A DNA stretch of 64,000 nucleotides, taken from assembly GCF_014205255.1 (NCBI RefSeq), contig NZ_JACHNE010000001.1, positions 8,866,001 through 8,930,000 on the forward strand, written 5' to 3'. The notes below the pieces were generated by a model. It saw only the letters and a program-made list of their open reading frames with translations. It did not search any database and had not been told where the DNA came from. This stretch comes from Streptomyces caelestis. Its GTDB lineage: Bacteria; Actinomycetota; Actinomycetes; Streptomycetales; Streptomycetaceae. Positions 17,746 to 26,268 of the stretch are shown piece after piece; positions within the stretch are counted from its first letter, which is position 1; every line of letters begins with the position of its first letter. The position numbers and the translations under genes were made by a program.

Positions 17746-18204
17746 GTGGCTGAACCCTGGAATGAGCAGCAGTTGATCGCGGACGGGTTCGAGCAGGCGT
17801 ACGCCGTCTTGGAGTGGCACGACGGGCCACGTAAAGGACTCGCGGTCATCAATGGTGTCCCGCACTACTTTGAGGGTTGGGACTATGACCCGGCCGACGC
17901 GGCTGACGAGTACGTCGTCTGGCCCGCGAGCGCAGCGGCAGTGGCGATGGAGCGCGAGCAGTGGGCGATCTTTGTCAGGTACGAGGTTTCTGAAGCCGGG
18001 AGGGAGGAGCATCCGGGGAACGGAGGAAGTGATGCCCGCTACGACGAACTGCAATTGCTCCTCGCGCCGTACCGTCAGGCGCCGGACGGTGCTCGGCGGC
18101 TTGTGGGTGAGGTGCGGTTGGACGACGGAGACCGCTACCGGCCTGACGGGGGAGACCTCTGGTTGCGGTGGCGCCCAAGCAGTGAGGCCTCCGTCGATCA
18201 TTAG
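17746..18204 (+). CDS. conserved hypothetical protein
   Basis: The 152-residue soluble protein starts with GTG 17746 (VAEPWNEQQLIADGFEQAYA). Motifs such as LEWHDGPRKGLAVINGVPHY and FEGWDYDPADAADEYVVWPA are regular in a Streptomyces-only family with no known function; acidic and Trp/Tyr-rich, no signal peptide or helix. The frame is intact and codon use matches neighbours. No ribosome-binding site better than GATGT is visible. The 270 bases before it (17477-17745) hold nothing recognisable. Confidence 0.65.
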   Translation: MAEPWNEQQLIADGFEQAYAVLEWHDGPRKGLAVINGVPHYFEGWDYDPADAADEYVVWPASAAAVAMEREQWAIFVRYEVSEAGREEHPGNGGSDARYDELQLLLAPYRQAPDGARRLVGEVRLDDGDRYRPDGGDLWLRWRPSSEASVDH

Positions 18205-18589
18205 TTAGGGGCCGCCGGGTGCACGGGGTCAGTGCTCCCCGGGTTCTGGCTGCATGTGGTCCGTAGGAAGGCGTGTTCCCAATGTGGTTCCCCGGCATCC
18301 AACTGTTCCAATGGGCTGGAAGAAATCGGACGTATCCGGCTAAAGGTGGATCTTGTGATGTCACTGCAACGCTCCCTGTTCAGCCTCACCGCTGCGACGG
18401 GTGGACAAAGCCGCCCGGTCGGCCCTTCGCAGCACGTATCTCTGGTGCGGCAGGGCTGAGCCCAGCGCGGCTCTTACCCACTGAGGCTTCCCCAGCGAAA
18501 TGATCTCCGGGTGGCCCACGAGGCCGGGCAGGTGTGAAACCCCTGGTAGGACTGGTCTGCCAAGATCATGTCCGCTCGAATCGGAGGCT
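18205..18589. other. gene-poor stretch
   Basis: About 385 bases without a supportable gene or motif on either strand; base composition is slightly lower in G+C than the surrounding genes. It lies directly upstream of a degenerate IS and may include its lost left end. Confidence 0.3.
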
Positions 18590-19252
18590 TCACGTTGGTC
18601 ATCTATGCTGCCGCGCTCGACCTCCCACGCCACATCGTGGAGTTCCTCGCCCGGCTGCGGGCCGCCCACGGGCACGGGATCGGCACCCCGAAGGGCTCTC
18701 GCGCCCTGGGCCCGTTCCGCCAGGCCGTACTGGTTGCTGCGCTGGTTCCGAGAACACGGCTGCGTGCACTGCCTGGCCCGGGACGCCGGGATCTCGCAGG
18801 CCACCGGCCACCGCTACCTCCATGTTGGGCATCGGCGTGCTGGCCGCCCAAGCTCCTGAAGCACGACTGGCCGCGCCGGACGGCACCCCGTTGTGGGTCT
18901 CCGATGTCGAGCCGGGTTCCACCCCGGACATCACCGCGGCCCTTATCACGCGCTGCCCGCGCTGTACAAGGCCGCCGCCGGCGGGCTTCACACGCTCGCC
19001 GACAAGGGCTACGTCGGCGTCGGCATCGGCATTCACGTTCCCGTACGCCGCCCCAAAGGCCACTCCGAGACCGCCCTGGATCGAGGAACCCGCGCCACGA
19101 ACGTGCTGATCAGACACATAAGGGCGCGCGGCGAGCGGACCGCGGCGGAACTGAAGGAACGCCGGCGAGCCCTCAAGTACGTCACGCTCAGCCCTAGCAG
19201 AATCGGCGACATAGTCCGCGCCGCACTCGTTCTCAATGGGCACTGGAAATGA
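18590..19252 (+). mobile_element. degenerate DDE transposase with internal deletion
   Basis: Four frame segments join to one transposase: VIYAAALDLPRHIVEFLARL; then LRWFREHGCVHCLARDAGIS; then LAAPDGTPLWVSDVEPGSTP; then HTLADKGYVGVGIGIHVPVR and SPSRIGDIVRAALVLNGHWK-stop at 19252. The N-terminal part carries a helix-turn-helix (CLARDAGISQATGHRYLH), the later part belongs to the DDE (Tnp_4-like) core. About 50 residues in the middle (before LAAPDGTP) are missing and there are three frameshifts, so the element is dead. Confidence 0.75.
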
Positions 19253-19302
19253 TCTTCATTGAGAAAACCTCAGTGATCACCGCAGCGGGACCCGGGCTCG
19301 GA

Positions 19303-19360
19303 ACCGGTCAAAAGTACGGTCGCTGACAAGGGAACCGTGCTTTGGGCTGATGCTGGAAAG
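19303..19360 (+). promoter_or_regulatory. 58-nt promoter block, copy A
   Basis: ACCGG (19303), AAAGTACGG (19311), CCGTGCTTTGGGC (19335) and GAAAG (19356) recur in the same order and total length at 24073-24130. The block ends 24 bases before the ATPase start. It is probably the promoter/operator of the exporter, shared with the two-component operon. Confidence 0.55.
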
Positions 19361-19384
19361 AAGGGGGAATCCCAGGATGAGGGC

Positions 19385-20308
19385 ATGCCACATGCAGATT
19401 CCCCTCCGGCATTTCATGCAGAGGGTTTGACGAAGAAATACGGCCGCCGCGGCAAGCTGGCCCTGAGCGACGTGAACCTCACCATCCCCTCCGGTCGTGT
19501 CATCGGCCTTGTCGGCCCGAACGGGGCGGGCAAGTCGACCCTGCTGCACCTGGCCTGCGGGCTGATCGAGCCGACGTCCGGCTCGCTGACCGTGCTGGGG
19601 TCACGTCCCGCGGCGAACGCCTCGCATCTGGCCCGGGTGGGCTTCGTCGCGCAGAACACGCCGGTGTATGGCTCGTTCACCGTGGCCGAGCATGTGAAGC
19701 TCGGCGCGAAGATGAACCCGGCGTGGGACCCGGCCCTGGCTGAGCGGCGTATCAGCCAGGTGGGGCTGAACCCCGCGCAGAAGGCTGGGCAGCTGTCGGG
19801 TGGCCAGCGAGCGCAGCTGGCGCTGACCATCGCGGCGGCCAAGAGGCCTGAGCTGCTGATCTTCGACGAGCCGGCGGCGGCGCTGGACCCGCTGGCCCGC
19901 AAGGGCTTCCTGCAGAACCTGACGGAGTTCGTCCTCGAGCTCGGTGCCAGCGCCGTGCTGTCCTCGCACCTGCTCGGCGATATCGAGCAGGTCTGCGACT
20001 ACCTCATCGTGCTGTGCGACTCGCGGGTGCAGGTCGCCGGCGATACCCGGGATCTGCTGGCCAGGCACGCGCGACTGGTCGCGCCTCGCGGCGAGTTCGA
20101 GCGGCTGCCCGCCGGCATCGAGGTGATCTCGGTGGAGCACAGCGGCGCGCACAGCAGCGCGGTCGTCCGCACCGACAGCGAGCCCGAGGCCCTGCGTTAT
20201 CAGGCCGAGCCCGTCACGCTTGAGGAACTCGTCCTCGGTTACATGACCCGGGCAGCCGCCGTACCCGTCGCCCGGACCGGGGCCGCATTCCGGGGGGCCC
20301 AGCGATGA
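19385..20308 (+). CDS. ABC exporter ATP-binding protein
   Basis: The 307-residue protein has all ATPase motifs: Walker A GLVGPNGAGKSTLLHL (about residues 45-60), Q-loop GFVAQNTPVYGSF, signature LSGGQRAQLALTIAAA, Walker B LLIFDEPAAALDP and H-loop VLSSHLLGDIEQ. A C-terminal extension of about 90 residues is typical of ATPases that serve ABC-2 permeases. It energises permease 20305-21330, which overlaps it by four bases. ATG 19385 was chosen because AGGATGAGGGC lies just upstream and the conserved part (FHAEGLTKKYG) starts soon after; GTG 19337 is a longer alternative that would run through the conserved promoter block. Confidence 0.9.
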   Translation: MPHADSPPAFHAEGLTKKYGRRGKLALSDVNLTIPSGRVIGLVGPNGAGKSTLLHLACGLIEPTSGSLTVLGSRPAANASHLARVGFVAQNTPVYGSFTVAEHVKLGAKMNPAWDPALAERRISQVGLNPAQKAGQLSGGQRAQLALTIAAAKRPELLIFDEPAAALDPLARKGFLQNLTEFVLELGASAVLSSHLLGDIEQVCDYLIVLCDSRVQVAGDTRDLLARHARLVAPRGEFERLPAGIEVISVEHSGAHSSAVVRTDSEPEALRYQAEPVTLEELVLGYMTRAAAVPVARTGAAFRGAQR

Positions 20309-21330
20309 TGTGGCTGAGCTGGCGGCAGTTCCGCATCCAGGCGCTGTTCGGCGCCGGCGCACTGGCCGTTCTTGCCGTGTACATGGTGTCCCTCGGTGCA
20401 GACATCCGCGATGCCTACGACGCCTACCAAGCCAAGTGCGAGGGCTCGGCCAACTGCGCCGAGGCAAGGAGCCAGTTCCGCAGCGCATACCAGAACACCC
20501 TGCTGTTCCTGGCGACCGGACTCGCCCTGATTCCCGCCGTCATCGGCACCTTCTGGGGCGCTCCCCTGGTCGCCCGGGAACTGGAGAACGGCACCCACCG
20601 GCTGGTGTGGAACCAGAGCGTCACCCGCCCGCGCTGGCTCCTCAGCAAGATCCTGCTCGTTGGCTTGGCCGCTGTGATCGTGACCGGCGCGGCTGCGGCC
20701 CTGCTCACCTGGGCGGCCCGCCCCTTCGACGAGGTGGTCAAGGAGCAGTTCGAGACGTTCGTGTTCGGCGCCCGTAACATCGCCCCGATCGGCTACGCCG
20801 CGGTGGCCTTCACATTCGGCACAGTCGTTGGGCTCCTGCTGCGCAAGACCCTGCCCGCGATGGCTGTGACGCTCGTCGTCTTCCTCGCTTTCCAGTTCTT
20901 CTTCCCCAACGTGGTGCGGCCCAGCCTCATGCCGCCGGTCAAGGCCACGCTGCCGATGACGGTCGAAGCCATCAATGGGGCGCAGAATCTGGGCAGCATC
21001 GGCGGTGGCTCCGTCATCGGCGGGGTGAAAATTCCCAACCCGCCCGACGCGTGGATTGCTGAGACGAGCCCGCTGCGCACCGCAGACGGCAAGACCCTCA
21101 GCGCGAGCAAGTTCAACGACTGCCTCGACAGCCCGCCCAAGACCGGTGCGGGCGGCACGTTCGGCGACACGGCAGTGTGCCTCGCCAAGCACAACCTCCA
21201 TGTCGACGTCCAATACCACCCCAGCAGCCGCTACTGGTCGTTCCAATGGCTGGAGACGGCGATCTACCTGACACTCAGCGGAGTCCTCACTGCGTTCGGC
21301 CTCTGGCGGATCCGGCGCCGGGTGAGTTGA
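20305..21330 (+). CDS. ABC exporter permease
   Basis: The 341-residue protein starts MMWLSWRQFRIQALFGAGAL, the usual first helix of this permease group, and has about six membrane segments with a long extracytoplasmic loop (about residues 225-300) before the last helix. GTFWGAPLVARELENGTHRL and WNQSVTRPRWLLSKILLVGL form the cytosolic coupling region that contacts the ATPase. The start ATG overlaps the ATPase stop (ATGA), implying coupled translation. In Streptomyces such ATPase-permease pairs often sit beside a kinase-regulator pair that controls them, as here (convergent 21561-24038). The substrate is unknown. Confidence 0.85.
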   Translation: MMWLSWRQFRIQALFGAGALAVLAVYMVSLGADIRDAYDAYQAKCEGSANCAEARSQFRSAYQNTLLFLATGLALIPAVIGTFWGAPLVARELENGTHRLVWNQSVTRPRWLLSKILLVGLAAVIVTGAAAALLTWAARPFDEVVKEQFETFVFGARNIAPIGYAAVAFTFGTVVGLLLRKTLPAMAVTLVVFLAFQFFFPNVVRPSLMPPVKATLPMTVEAINGAQNLGSIGGGSVIGGVKIPNPPDAWIAETSPLRTADGKTLSASKFNDCLDSPPKTGAGGTFGDTAVCLAKHNLHVDVQYHPSSRYWSFQWLETAIYLTLSGVLTAFGLWRIRRRVS

Positions 21331-21361
21331 CCCTGACCCCCGTGTCAACCGGTGCCGACCA

Positions 21362-21400
21362 GGCGCCGCCGGGGCTTTCCCGGCGGCGCCCCTTTCTCTC
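21362..21400. terminator. bidirectional terminator
   Basis: GGCGCCGCCGGG and CCCGGCGGCGCC form a perfect 12-bp stem with a 5-nt loop (GCTTT), followed by CCTTTCTCTC. It sits between the permease stop at 21330 and the convergent regulator gene ending at 21561. Confidence 0.85.
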
Positions 21401-21560
21401 CTGGCCTGGTCGGGGCCCGCGGGCGGCGAGGACGACCTCTTCGTTCGCCATGAGGATGGCTTCGATGATGCGCGAATGGGACCTGCCGTCACTGCACCCC
21501 CGCGCGGTGACTCAACCCCACCGTACGGAAACTGGCGGTTGTGCTGAGGGAGTGAACCGT

Positions 21561-22229
21561 TTACTCAGAGGTGCTCTCGACGATGCGGTTCTCCCAGGCC
21601 CAGACGGCGATCTCGGTCCGGTTGCGCAGCCCGAGCTTGGTCTGAATCCCCGACAGGTGGCTCTTGACTGTGCTGAGGGAGATGAACAGCTCGGCGGCGA
21701 TCTCCTGGTTGGTGCGTCCACGCGCGATGGCCTGCACGACCTCGAGTGCGCGTCCGGACAGCTGTGGCGACTGCCTGGCGCGGCCGCGGGGCACAGCCCT
21801 GGTCTCTTTCAGGTGCTTCAGCAGCCGTAGGGTGACCGACGGCGAGACCAGCGCCTCGCCGTTGCACGCGGCGCGGACGGCCTCGATGAGCAGGGCGGGA
21901 CCGGCGTCCTTGAGGATGAACCCGGCCGCGCCGCCGCGCAGTGCCCCGTACACGTACTCGTCGAGATCGAACGTGGTGACGACGATGACCCGTATCGGAT
22001 CGGTTGCGCCCGGGCCGGCCAGCGCGCGGGTTACCTCAATGCCGTCGAGCTTGGGCATTCTGATGTCCACCAGGCACACGTCCGGCCGCAGCCGCCTGGC
22101 CATCTCGATCGCCTCGGCGCCGTCCGCGGCCTCCCCGATGACGGCGATGTCGGGCTGATCCTCCAGAATCAGCCGCAGGCCACGGCGGATCATGGCCTGG
22201 TCGTCGGCGAGCAGAACCTTGATGGTCAT
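21561..22229 (-). CDS. NarL/FixJ response regulator
   Basis: The 222-residue protein begins MTIKVLLADDQAMIRRGLRL and carries the receiver Asp in CLVDIRMPKLDGIEV and the Lys in GFILKDAGPALL. The C-terminal LuxR-type helix-turn-helix reads LSGRALEVVQAIARGRTNQE then IAAELFISLSTVKSHLSGIQ. Its ATG (22229) overlaps the kinase stop (ATGA), so it forms an operon with kinase 22226-23491. The likely targets are the convergent exporter and its own operon, judging from the shared promoter block. Confidence 0.9.
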   Translation of the reverse strand: MTIKVLLADDQAMIRRGLRLILEDQPDIAVIGEAADGAEAIEMARRLRPDVCLVDIRMPKLDGIEVTRALAGPGATDPIRVIVVTTFDLDEYVYGALRGGAAGFILKDAGPALLIEAVRAACNGEALVSPSVTLRLLKHLKETRAVPRGRARQSPQLSGRALEVVQAIARGRTNQEIAAELFISLSTVKSHLSGIQTKLGLRNRTEIAVWAWENRIVESTSE

Positions 22230-23491
22230 CCGGGCCCCCGGGCGGGGATGGGCAGGGTCGCCCGCACGGACCAGCCGGCGCCGGGCCGGGGGCCGGCACA
22301 CAAGGAGCCGCCGAGCGTCTCGACGCGTTCGCGCATGCCGATCAAACCGTACCCGCCGCGGTGACGGGGCCGGGCGGAGTCCGGCGGGGCGTCGTCGGCG
22401 ACCTCCACGGTGACGGCCGCGGCGTCGCGGCCGACGATGACGTCGATGGAGCGGGCGTGCCGCGCGTGTCGCAGGACGTTCGTCAGCGCCTCCTGGACGA
22501 TGCGGTACACGGTGCTGGTCACTTCCGGCGGCCACTGCGTGTCGTCGTCGGGCACGCTCAGTCGCACTTTCGGGCCCTGGCGGCTGAAGCGCTCGACCAG
22601 CGTGCTCAGAGCCTCCGGCCCAGGTGAGGCAGGCGCCGCGTCATCGGTGTCACGCAGCAGCCCGACGACGCGGCGCATCGCTGCCAGGGCCTCGGACCCG
22701 GCGGTCTCGATCTCGGTCAGCGAGTTCGACACGTTCTCCGGAGACCGCCTCGCGACGATCTGGGCGGCCTGCGCCTGGATCAGCATCCCCGTGATGTGAT
22801 GGGCCACGATGTCGTGCAGTTCCCGGGCAAGCTCCAGCCGTTCGGCCCGACGCACCCGTTCGGCGGTGGCCGTCGCCCGGCCGTCGAGCATGCGCAGCGA
22901 CAGCCCAACCCCGAGGGCGGCCAGCCAGGCCGCTGCGGCGATGGCCACGACCGCCGACGCCGGCCGGGCGGCGGACTGGGCAGCGATCACCAGCAGCCCG
23001 GCGCCCGCGATGGCCCCGGCCCGCACCGTCGGCAGCACCCTGACCGCGGAACCGATGAGCACTCCCAGGCCCAGGGCCATGGAGGGTCCGAGCCCGGCGG
23101 GAAGCTCGGTCCCGGGCAGCAGCGGGATGAGGACCGCCAGCGCGGCAACGACGAGGCCCGCAACCGCCGTCCAGGTCCGCTCCCGATGACGCATCATCGC
23201 GAGCCCGCACACCACCACGGCGGCGGCGGCCCCAGGTACCCAGAACGCGGCTCCCCAGGTCTGCGCGATTGCGACGGCCTGGATGGCGATCGCCGTGAGG
23301 AACGTGACGCCAAGCCCGACGGTGGAGACGCCCCTGGCCCATCGGTCCGGAATAGTCACGTTGATCAGATTACCGAACCGCTGCCCGCGATCCGCGCCGT
23401 TCGGCGGGGCCGCGGGCGCGCCGGCGGCCAACTCCACGGTACTGGCACCGGTCTGGGCGGCGCTCACCGCGTCCACCAGTTCTCCGGCCAC
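22226..23491 (-). CDS. NarL-type sensor histidine kinase
   Basis: The protein (421 residues from GTG 23491) has about six transmembrane helices (roughly residues 50-190), then HisKA_3 with the phospho-acceptor in ARELHDIVAHHITGMLIQAQ, N-box YRIVQEALTNVLRHARHARS and G-box GGYGLIGMRERVETLGGSL. The frame is open to GTG 23566, but the upstream gene stops at 23493, so GTG 23491 (one base after that stop) or GTG 23467 (preceded by GGAGAA at 12 bases) are more likely starts. It phosphorylates the overlapping regulator. Its membrane domain is clearly paralogous to the protein encoded immediately upstream. Confidence 0.85.
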   Translation of the reverse strand: MAGELVDAVSAAQTGASTVELAAGAPAAPPNGADRGQRFGNLINVTIPDRWARGVSTVGLGVTFLTAIAIQAVAIAQTWGAAFWVPGAAAAVVVCGLAMMRHRERTWTAVAGLVVAALAVLIPLLPGTELPAGLGPSMALGLGVLIGSAVRVLPTVRAGAIAGAGLLVIAAQSAARPASAVVAIAAAAWLAALGVGLSLRMLDGRATATAERVRRAERLELARELHDIVAHHITGMLIQAQAAQIVARRSPENVSNSLTEIETAGSEALAAMRRVVGLLRDTDDAAPASPGPEALSTLVERFSRQGPKVRLSVPDDDTQWPPEVTSTVYRIVQEALTNVLRHARHARSIDVIVGRDAAAVTVEVADDAPPDSARPRHRGGYGLIGMRERVETLGGSLCAGPRPGAGWSVRATLPIPARGPG

Positions 23492-23492
23492 G

Positions 23493-24038
23493 CTACGAAC
23501 GCGGCGGGTTGGTCCAGGAGCCCTGCGGGGCGGAGGCGTTGGCGTGCCGGTTGCGGTCGAGGCCACGCAGCACCGACCCCATCACGAGGGCGGCGATCAT
23601 CCCCATCGTGGTCAGGCTCGTCACGCCGGACCACCCGTCGAACCAGGCGCCCCCGGTTACCACGACGCCACCCGCAGCGATCCCGGCGGCCGGTCCCCTC
23701 GGCAGCGCCCTGATTGAGGAGCCGACGAGCACCGACAGGGCCAGCGCCGTGATGGGCGCGGGCTCCTGCGGCAGGTCGTCCCCGGCGATCAGGGACACCG
23801 CGACGCCGACGGCCGTCACAGCCAGGCCCCCGACCGCGGTCAGCATCTTCTGCCGCTCGCGCATCAGCGCGAGGCCGCCCACGATGATCGAGACGGCGGA
23901 GCCGAACACCCAGGAGGCGCCGCCCCAGCTGTCCATGAGCATGAACATCGTGAAGACGATCCCCAGGGTGAACACGACGCCGAGCCCGATGTTGAAGAGC
24001 ATGCCAGCCGTCCTTGTCGGCCGATCCCCTGTGTTCAT
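23493..24038 (-). CDS. free-standing sensor membrane domain, kinase paralogue
   Basis: The 181-residue membrane protein aligns with the N-terminal membrane domain of the next kinase: WGGASWVFGSAVSIIVGGLA versus WGAAFWVPGAAAAVVVCGLA, LMRERQKMLTAVGGLAVTAV versus MMRHRERTWTAVAGLVVAAL, and VLVGSSIRALP versus VLIGSAVRVLP. It has no kinase core. It is first in an operon with the kinase (one-base spacing) and regulator. It may be an accessory sensor or the remains of a duplicated kinase; the end (NPPRS-stop) coincides with the kinase start. The start MNTGDRP at 24038 lies 35 bases from promoter block B. Confidence 0.75.
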   Translation of the reverse strand: MNTGDRPTRTAGMLFNIGLGVVFTLGIVFTMFMLMDSWGGASWVFGSAVSIIVGGLALMRERQKMLTAVGGLAVTAVGVAVSLIAGDDLPQEPAPITALALSVLVGSSIRALPRGPAAGIAAGGVVVTGGAWFDGWSGVTSLTTMGMIAALVMGSVLRGLDRNRHANASAPQGSWTNPPRS

Positions 24039-24072
24039 GCCGCTCAGGCTAGAAAGCGAAAGTGCATCGCGT

Positions 24073-24130
24073 ACCGGCCGAAAGTACGGAAGAGCATTGG
24101 CGAAGCCGTGCTTTGGGCCAGTTCTGAAAG
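24073..24130. promoter_or_regulatory. 58-nt promoter block, copy B
   Basis: Carries ACCGG (24073), AAAGTACGG (24081), CCGTGCTTTGGGC (24106) and GAAAG (24126), as in block A. CGTAC...GTACG (24070-24088) is also an inverted repeat. It lies upstream of the minus-strand two-component operon, but its orientation points away from it; the expected divergent transporter on the right is absent. Confidence 0.5.
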
Positions 24131-24362
24131 GTCGTTTTCTCCCGATGCTTCATCTGGAATCGCTGTTTGATCCCGGGGTGTCGGGTGCCGCCAGGAGACG
24201 GTCGCCTCGACGGTGAGGCGGCGAGCCATCAGGGCGGATAGCCTCCTCCGGTTATCCCCCGATGCTGCGCGCCCCGGCCACGCCAGGGACCGACACCAGC
24301 ACCGCTGACGTCCGGTCCCCACGGGGAGTCATGACCGCGAGGGTGAAGAGTAATGGGCTCGG

Positions 24363-24737
24363 TCGCTTCAGTCGCTCGGTAAAGAACTCTTCCGACTGAG
24401 GCCCACCTCCGGCCGAGACGAACGGCCGCTGCGGCCCTGCTCCCGCTGCGGAGGCGACCTTCTCCTGCAGCGGAACGGCCCGTGGGGGACCGGTGTGTGG
24501 ATGAAGCTCTGCCCGGCCTGCGACGCCGATCGCCCCGCCGCCGGCGCCTTCATCCGCTGGCACCGCAACCCCGACCGTGACCCGAAGGCGCTGCCCAAGC
24601 TGTTCGAGGAATGGGAGACCGAGACCATGTATGCCCACGGCTGGTCCCGCGCCGCGCAGTCCAGGCGCCTGCTTGCCCGTCGGCCCCACCCGGCCTCACG
24701 CCGCGTGGACAAGGCTGAGCCCCTACAGCTGTCTTGA
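24363..24737 (+). pseudogene. DUF6300-like protein, start lost
   Basis: The open frame reads ERPLRPCSRCGGDLLLQRNG, VWMKLCPACDADRPAAGAFI and RWHRNPDRDPKALPKLFEEW ETETM, ending LQLS-stop at 24737. The two CxxC pairs and the following helix fit the DUF6300 family of small zinc-binding Streptomyces proteins. An in-frame TAA lies at 24348 and no ATG or GTG occurs before the first CxxC; GTG 24495 lies after it. The 5' end therefore seems lost, unless a CTG (24396) serves. Function unknown. Confidence 0.5.
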
Positions 24738-24762
24738 GAACGGCACTTCTGATCCTTCACAG

Positions 24763-25087
24763 CTACCAGGTAGGAGGCAGGATCAGCCCGGGCGGCAGCG
24801 ACGAACCACTTGAAGGCAGGCCATTCGGGGCCACACCGTAAGCACGCGAGAAGTCAACCGTGCCGCCGTTGAACACCACGTTGAAGTCGACGGCGCTGCC
24901 GGTGAACTGTGCGCCGGTGAAGTCGACAGTGCCGCCGATGAACTCCGTTGACGAGAAGTCTGCGCCGTCAAACACGGCGCCGGTGAAGTCGAAGCCGTGT
25001 CCCTGCCAGGAGCGCGGATGAGAGTGCGACAGGCGGAGGTGGTCGCGGATGAGCCGGATGACGGTGTGGCGGACCTCCCGCAGCGCT
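24763..25087 (-). pseudogene. pentapeptide-repeat protein, cut by IS
   Basis: Read leftward from 25087: ALREVRHTVIRLIRDHLRLS, then GHGFDFTGAVFDGADFSSTE and GTVDFTGAQFTGSAVDFNVV, i.e. A(D/N)F-type pentapeptide units, ending LPPTW-stop at 24763. Pentapeptide proteins form a right-handed quadrilateral beta-helix; their role in Streptomyces is mostly unknown. The N-terminal (upstream) part is missing exactly where the IS at 25088 begins, so the IS inserted into, or a deletion next to it removed, the 5' part. Confidence 0.7.
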
Positions 25088-25975
25088 AGAGGCTGTCGTC
25101 AAAGTGATCTTGAGTTGTGGATCATGGTGGGGTGATACGTCGCCATGAACTGTCCGATGCCGAGTGGGAACTTGTGCAGCCGTTGTCGCCCAGGCCGGTG
25201 CTGGGGCGGCCGCGTCTGGATGACCGGATGGTGCTCAACGGGATCGTGTGAAAGTTCCGCACTGGGGTCGCTTGGCGGGACGTGCCCGAGCGGTACGGAT
25301 CGTGGGCCAGTCTCCACACCCGTTTCCGCCGGTGGGCGGCGGACGGCACGTTCGAGCGGATGCTCCAGACCGCGCAAGCGCAGGCCGACGCGGCCGGTGC
25401 CATCGACTGGCTGGTGTCGGTCGACTCCACCATCGTCCGCGCCCACCAGCACGCCGCCGGAGCCCGAAAAAGGGGGCCCCGAGCCCTGCCCTCGGACGGT
25501 CCCGAGGTAGTCTGACCAGCAAAATTCACCTGGTCTGCGACGGCTTGGGCCGTCCGCTCGCGTTCGCGCTGACGGGCGGGAACACCAACGACTGCACCCA
25601 GTTCACCGCCGTGATGGACGCGATCCGGGTTCCCCGAATCGGGCCGGGACGACCCCGGATACTGCCGGACCACGTCATCGGCGACAAGGGCTACAGCTCC
25701 AAGGCGATCCGTACCTGGCTGCGGAGGCGGGGCATCGCCCACACCATCCCCGAGCGGGCCGATCAGGTCGCAAACCGCCTCCCACGGGGAAGCGCCGGTG
25801 GCCGCCCGCCGGCGTTCGACCGGGACTTGTACAAGCGGCGCAACGTGGTGGAGCGGTGCTTCAACCGGCTGAAGCAGTGGCGCGGCCTCGCCACCCGCTA
25901 CGACAAGACTGCTGAGTCCTACCAAGCCGCGGTCGCACTCGCCTCGCTCCTGATGTGGGCGTGATGTCCCGACGA
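25088..25975 (+). mobile_element. IS5-family IS (IS427-like), inactivated
   Basis: The left end starts near GAGGCTGTCGTCAAAGTGAT at 25088. A transposase in two frames occupies 25132-25964. A convincing right inverted repeat was not found; only GACGACGAGCGCC near 25974 resembles it, so the right end may be damaged. Confidence 0.7.
25132..25964 (+). pseudogene. IS5-type transposase with nonsense codon
   Basis: Frame 1 from GTG 25132 reads VIRRHELSDAEWELVQPLSP and continues to VSVDSTIVRAHQHAAGARKR; frame 2 continues GGLTSKIHLVCDGLGRPLAF and the YxxK region KRRNVVERCFNRLKQWRGLA to LLMWA-stop. The switch lies at GAAAAAGGGGGCCCC (about 25468), a slippery A/G run where IS427-group elements normally make the full transposase by a -1 frameshift. 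Independently, TGA at 25249 replaces a conserved Trp codon (GIVW-KFRTG), which kills this copy. DDE residues are otherwise present (DST, DKGY, E in NVVERCF). Confidence 0.8.
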
Positions 25976-25989
25976 CGAGCGCCTGGTCC

Positions 25990-26109
25990 TCAAAGATGGA
26001 GTTCGGTCTCCCAGACTTCGAACGGCGGCTCGACCCGACAGCTGGGGTCGCAGCACGCCCGAATCCACTGCGCGACCCGGTACTGCGCGTCTCCGTCATT
26101 CAGCACCAT
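25990..26109 (-). pseudogene. small hypothetical protein C-terminus
   Basis: The minus strand reads ADADGMVLNDGDAQYRVAQW then IRACCDPSCRVEPPFEVWET and ELHL-stop at 25990. This is coding-like and similar to C-termini of a small Streptomyces protein family. Only ATG 26109 is in frame, giving 39 residues, and a stop lies just upstream, so it is most likely the 3' end of a broken gene. Nothing was recognised between 26110 and 26231. Confidence 0.4.
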
Positions 26110-26231
26110 GCCGTCTGCGTCGGCATCCGCTGGGGCGGCAGGCCCTGGTCAGCGCCAGCCTGATGGCGGCTGAGGGCTACGGTCCGCAGGTCGACAGCAT
26201 GTGCGAGAGCTCGATAACGAGTCCCGTGTCC

Positions 26232-26262
26232 TTGACCTCTGCCACAGTTGAGGTTGAAGACT
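26232..26262 (+). promoter_or_regulatory. SoxR/MerR-type promoter
   Basis: TTGACC (-35, 26232) and AAGACT (-10, 26257) are 19 bases apart, the over-long spacing of MerR-family promoters. Centred between them is ACCTCTGC-CACA-GTTGAGGT (26235-26254), close to the SoxR box (ACCTCAA...TTGAGGT). The predicted transcript start falls at or near the ATG 26269, so the mRNA may be leaderless. Confidence 0.65.
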
Positions 26263-26268
26263 GTCACC

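Noticed and set aside
25460..25480. Frameshift in the IS transposase taken as a defect
   Set aside because: The A5G5 slippery run is the usual programmed -1 site of this IS group; the real defect is the TGA at 25249.
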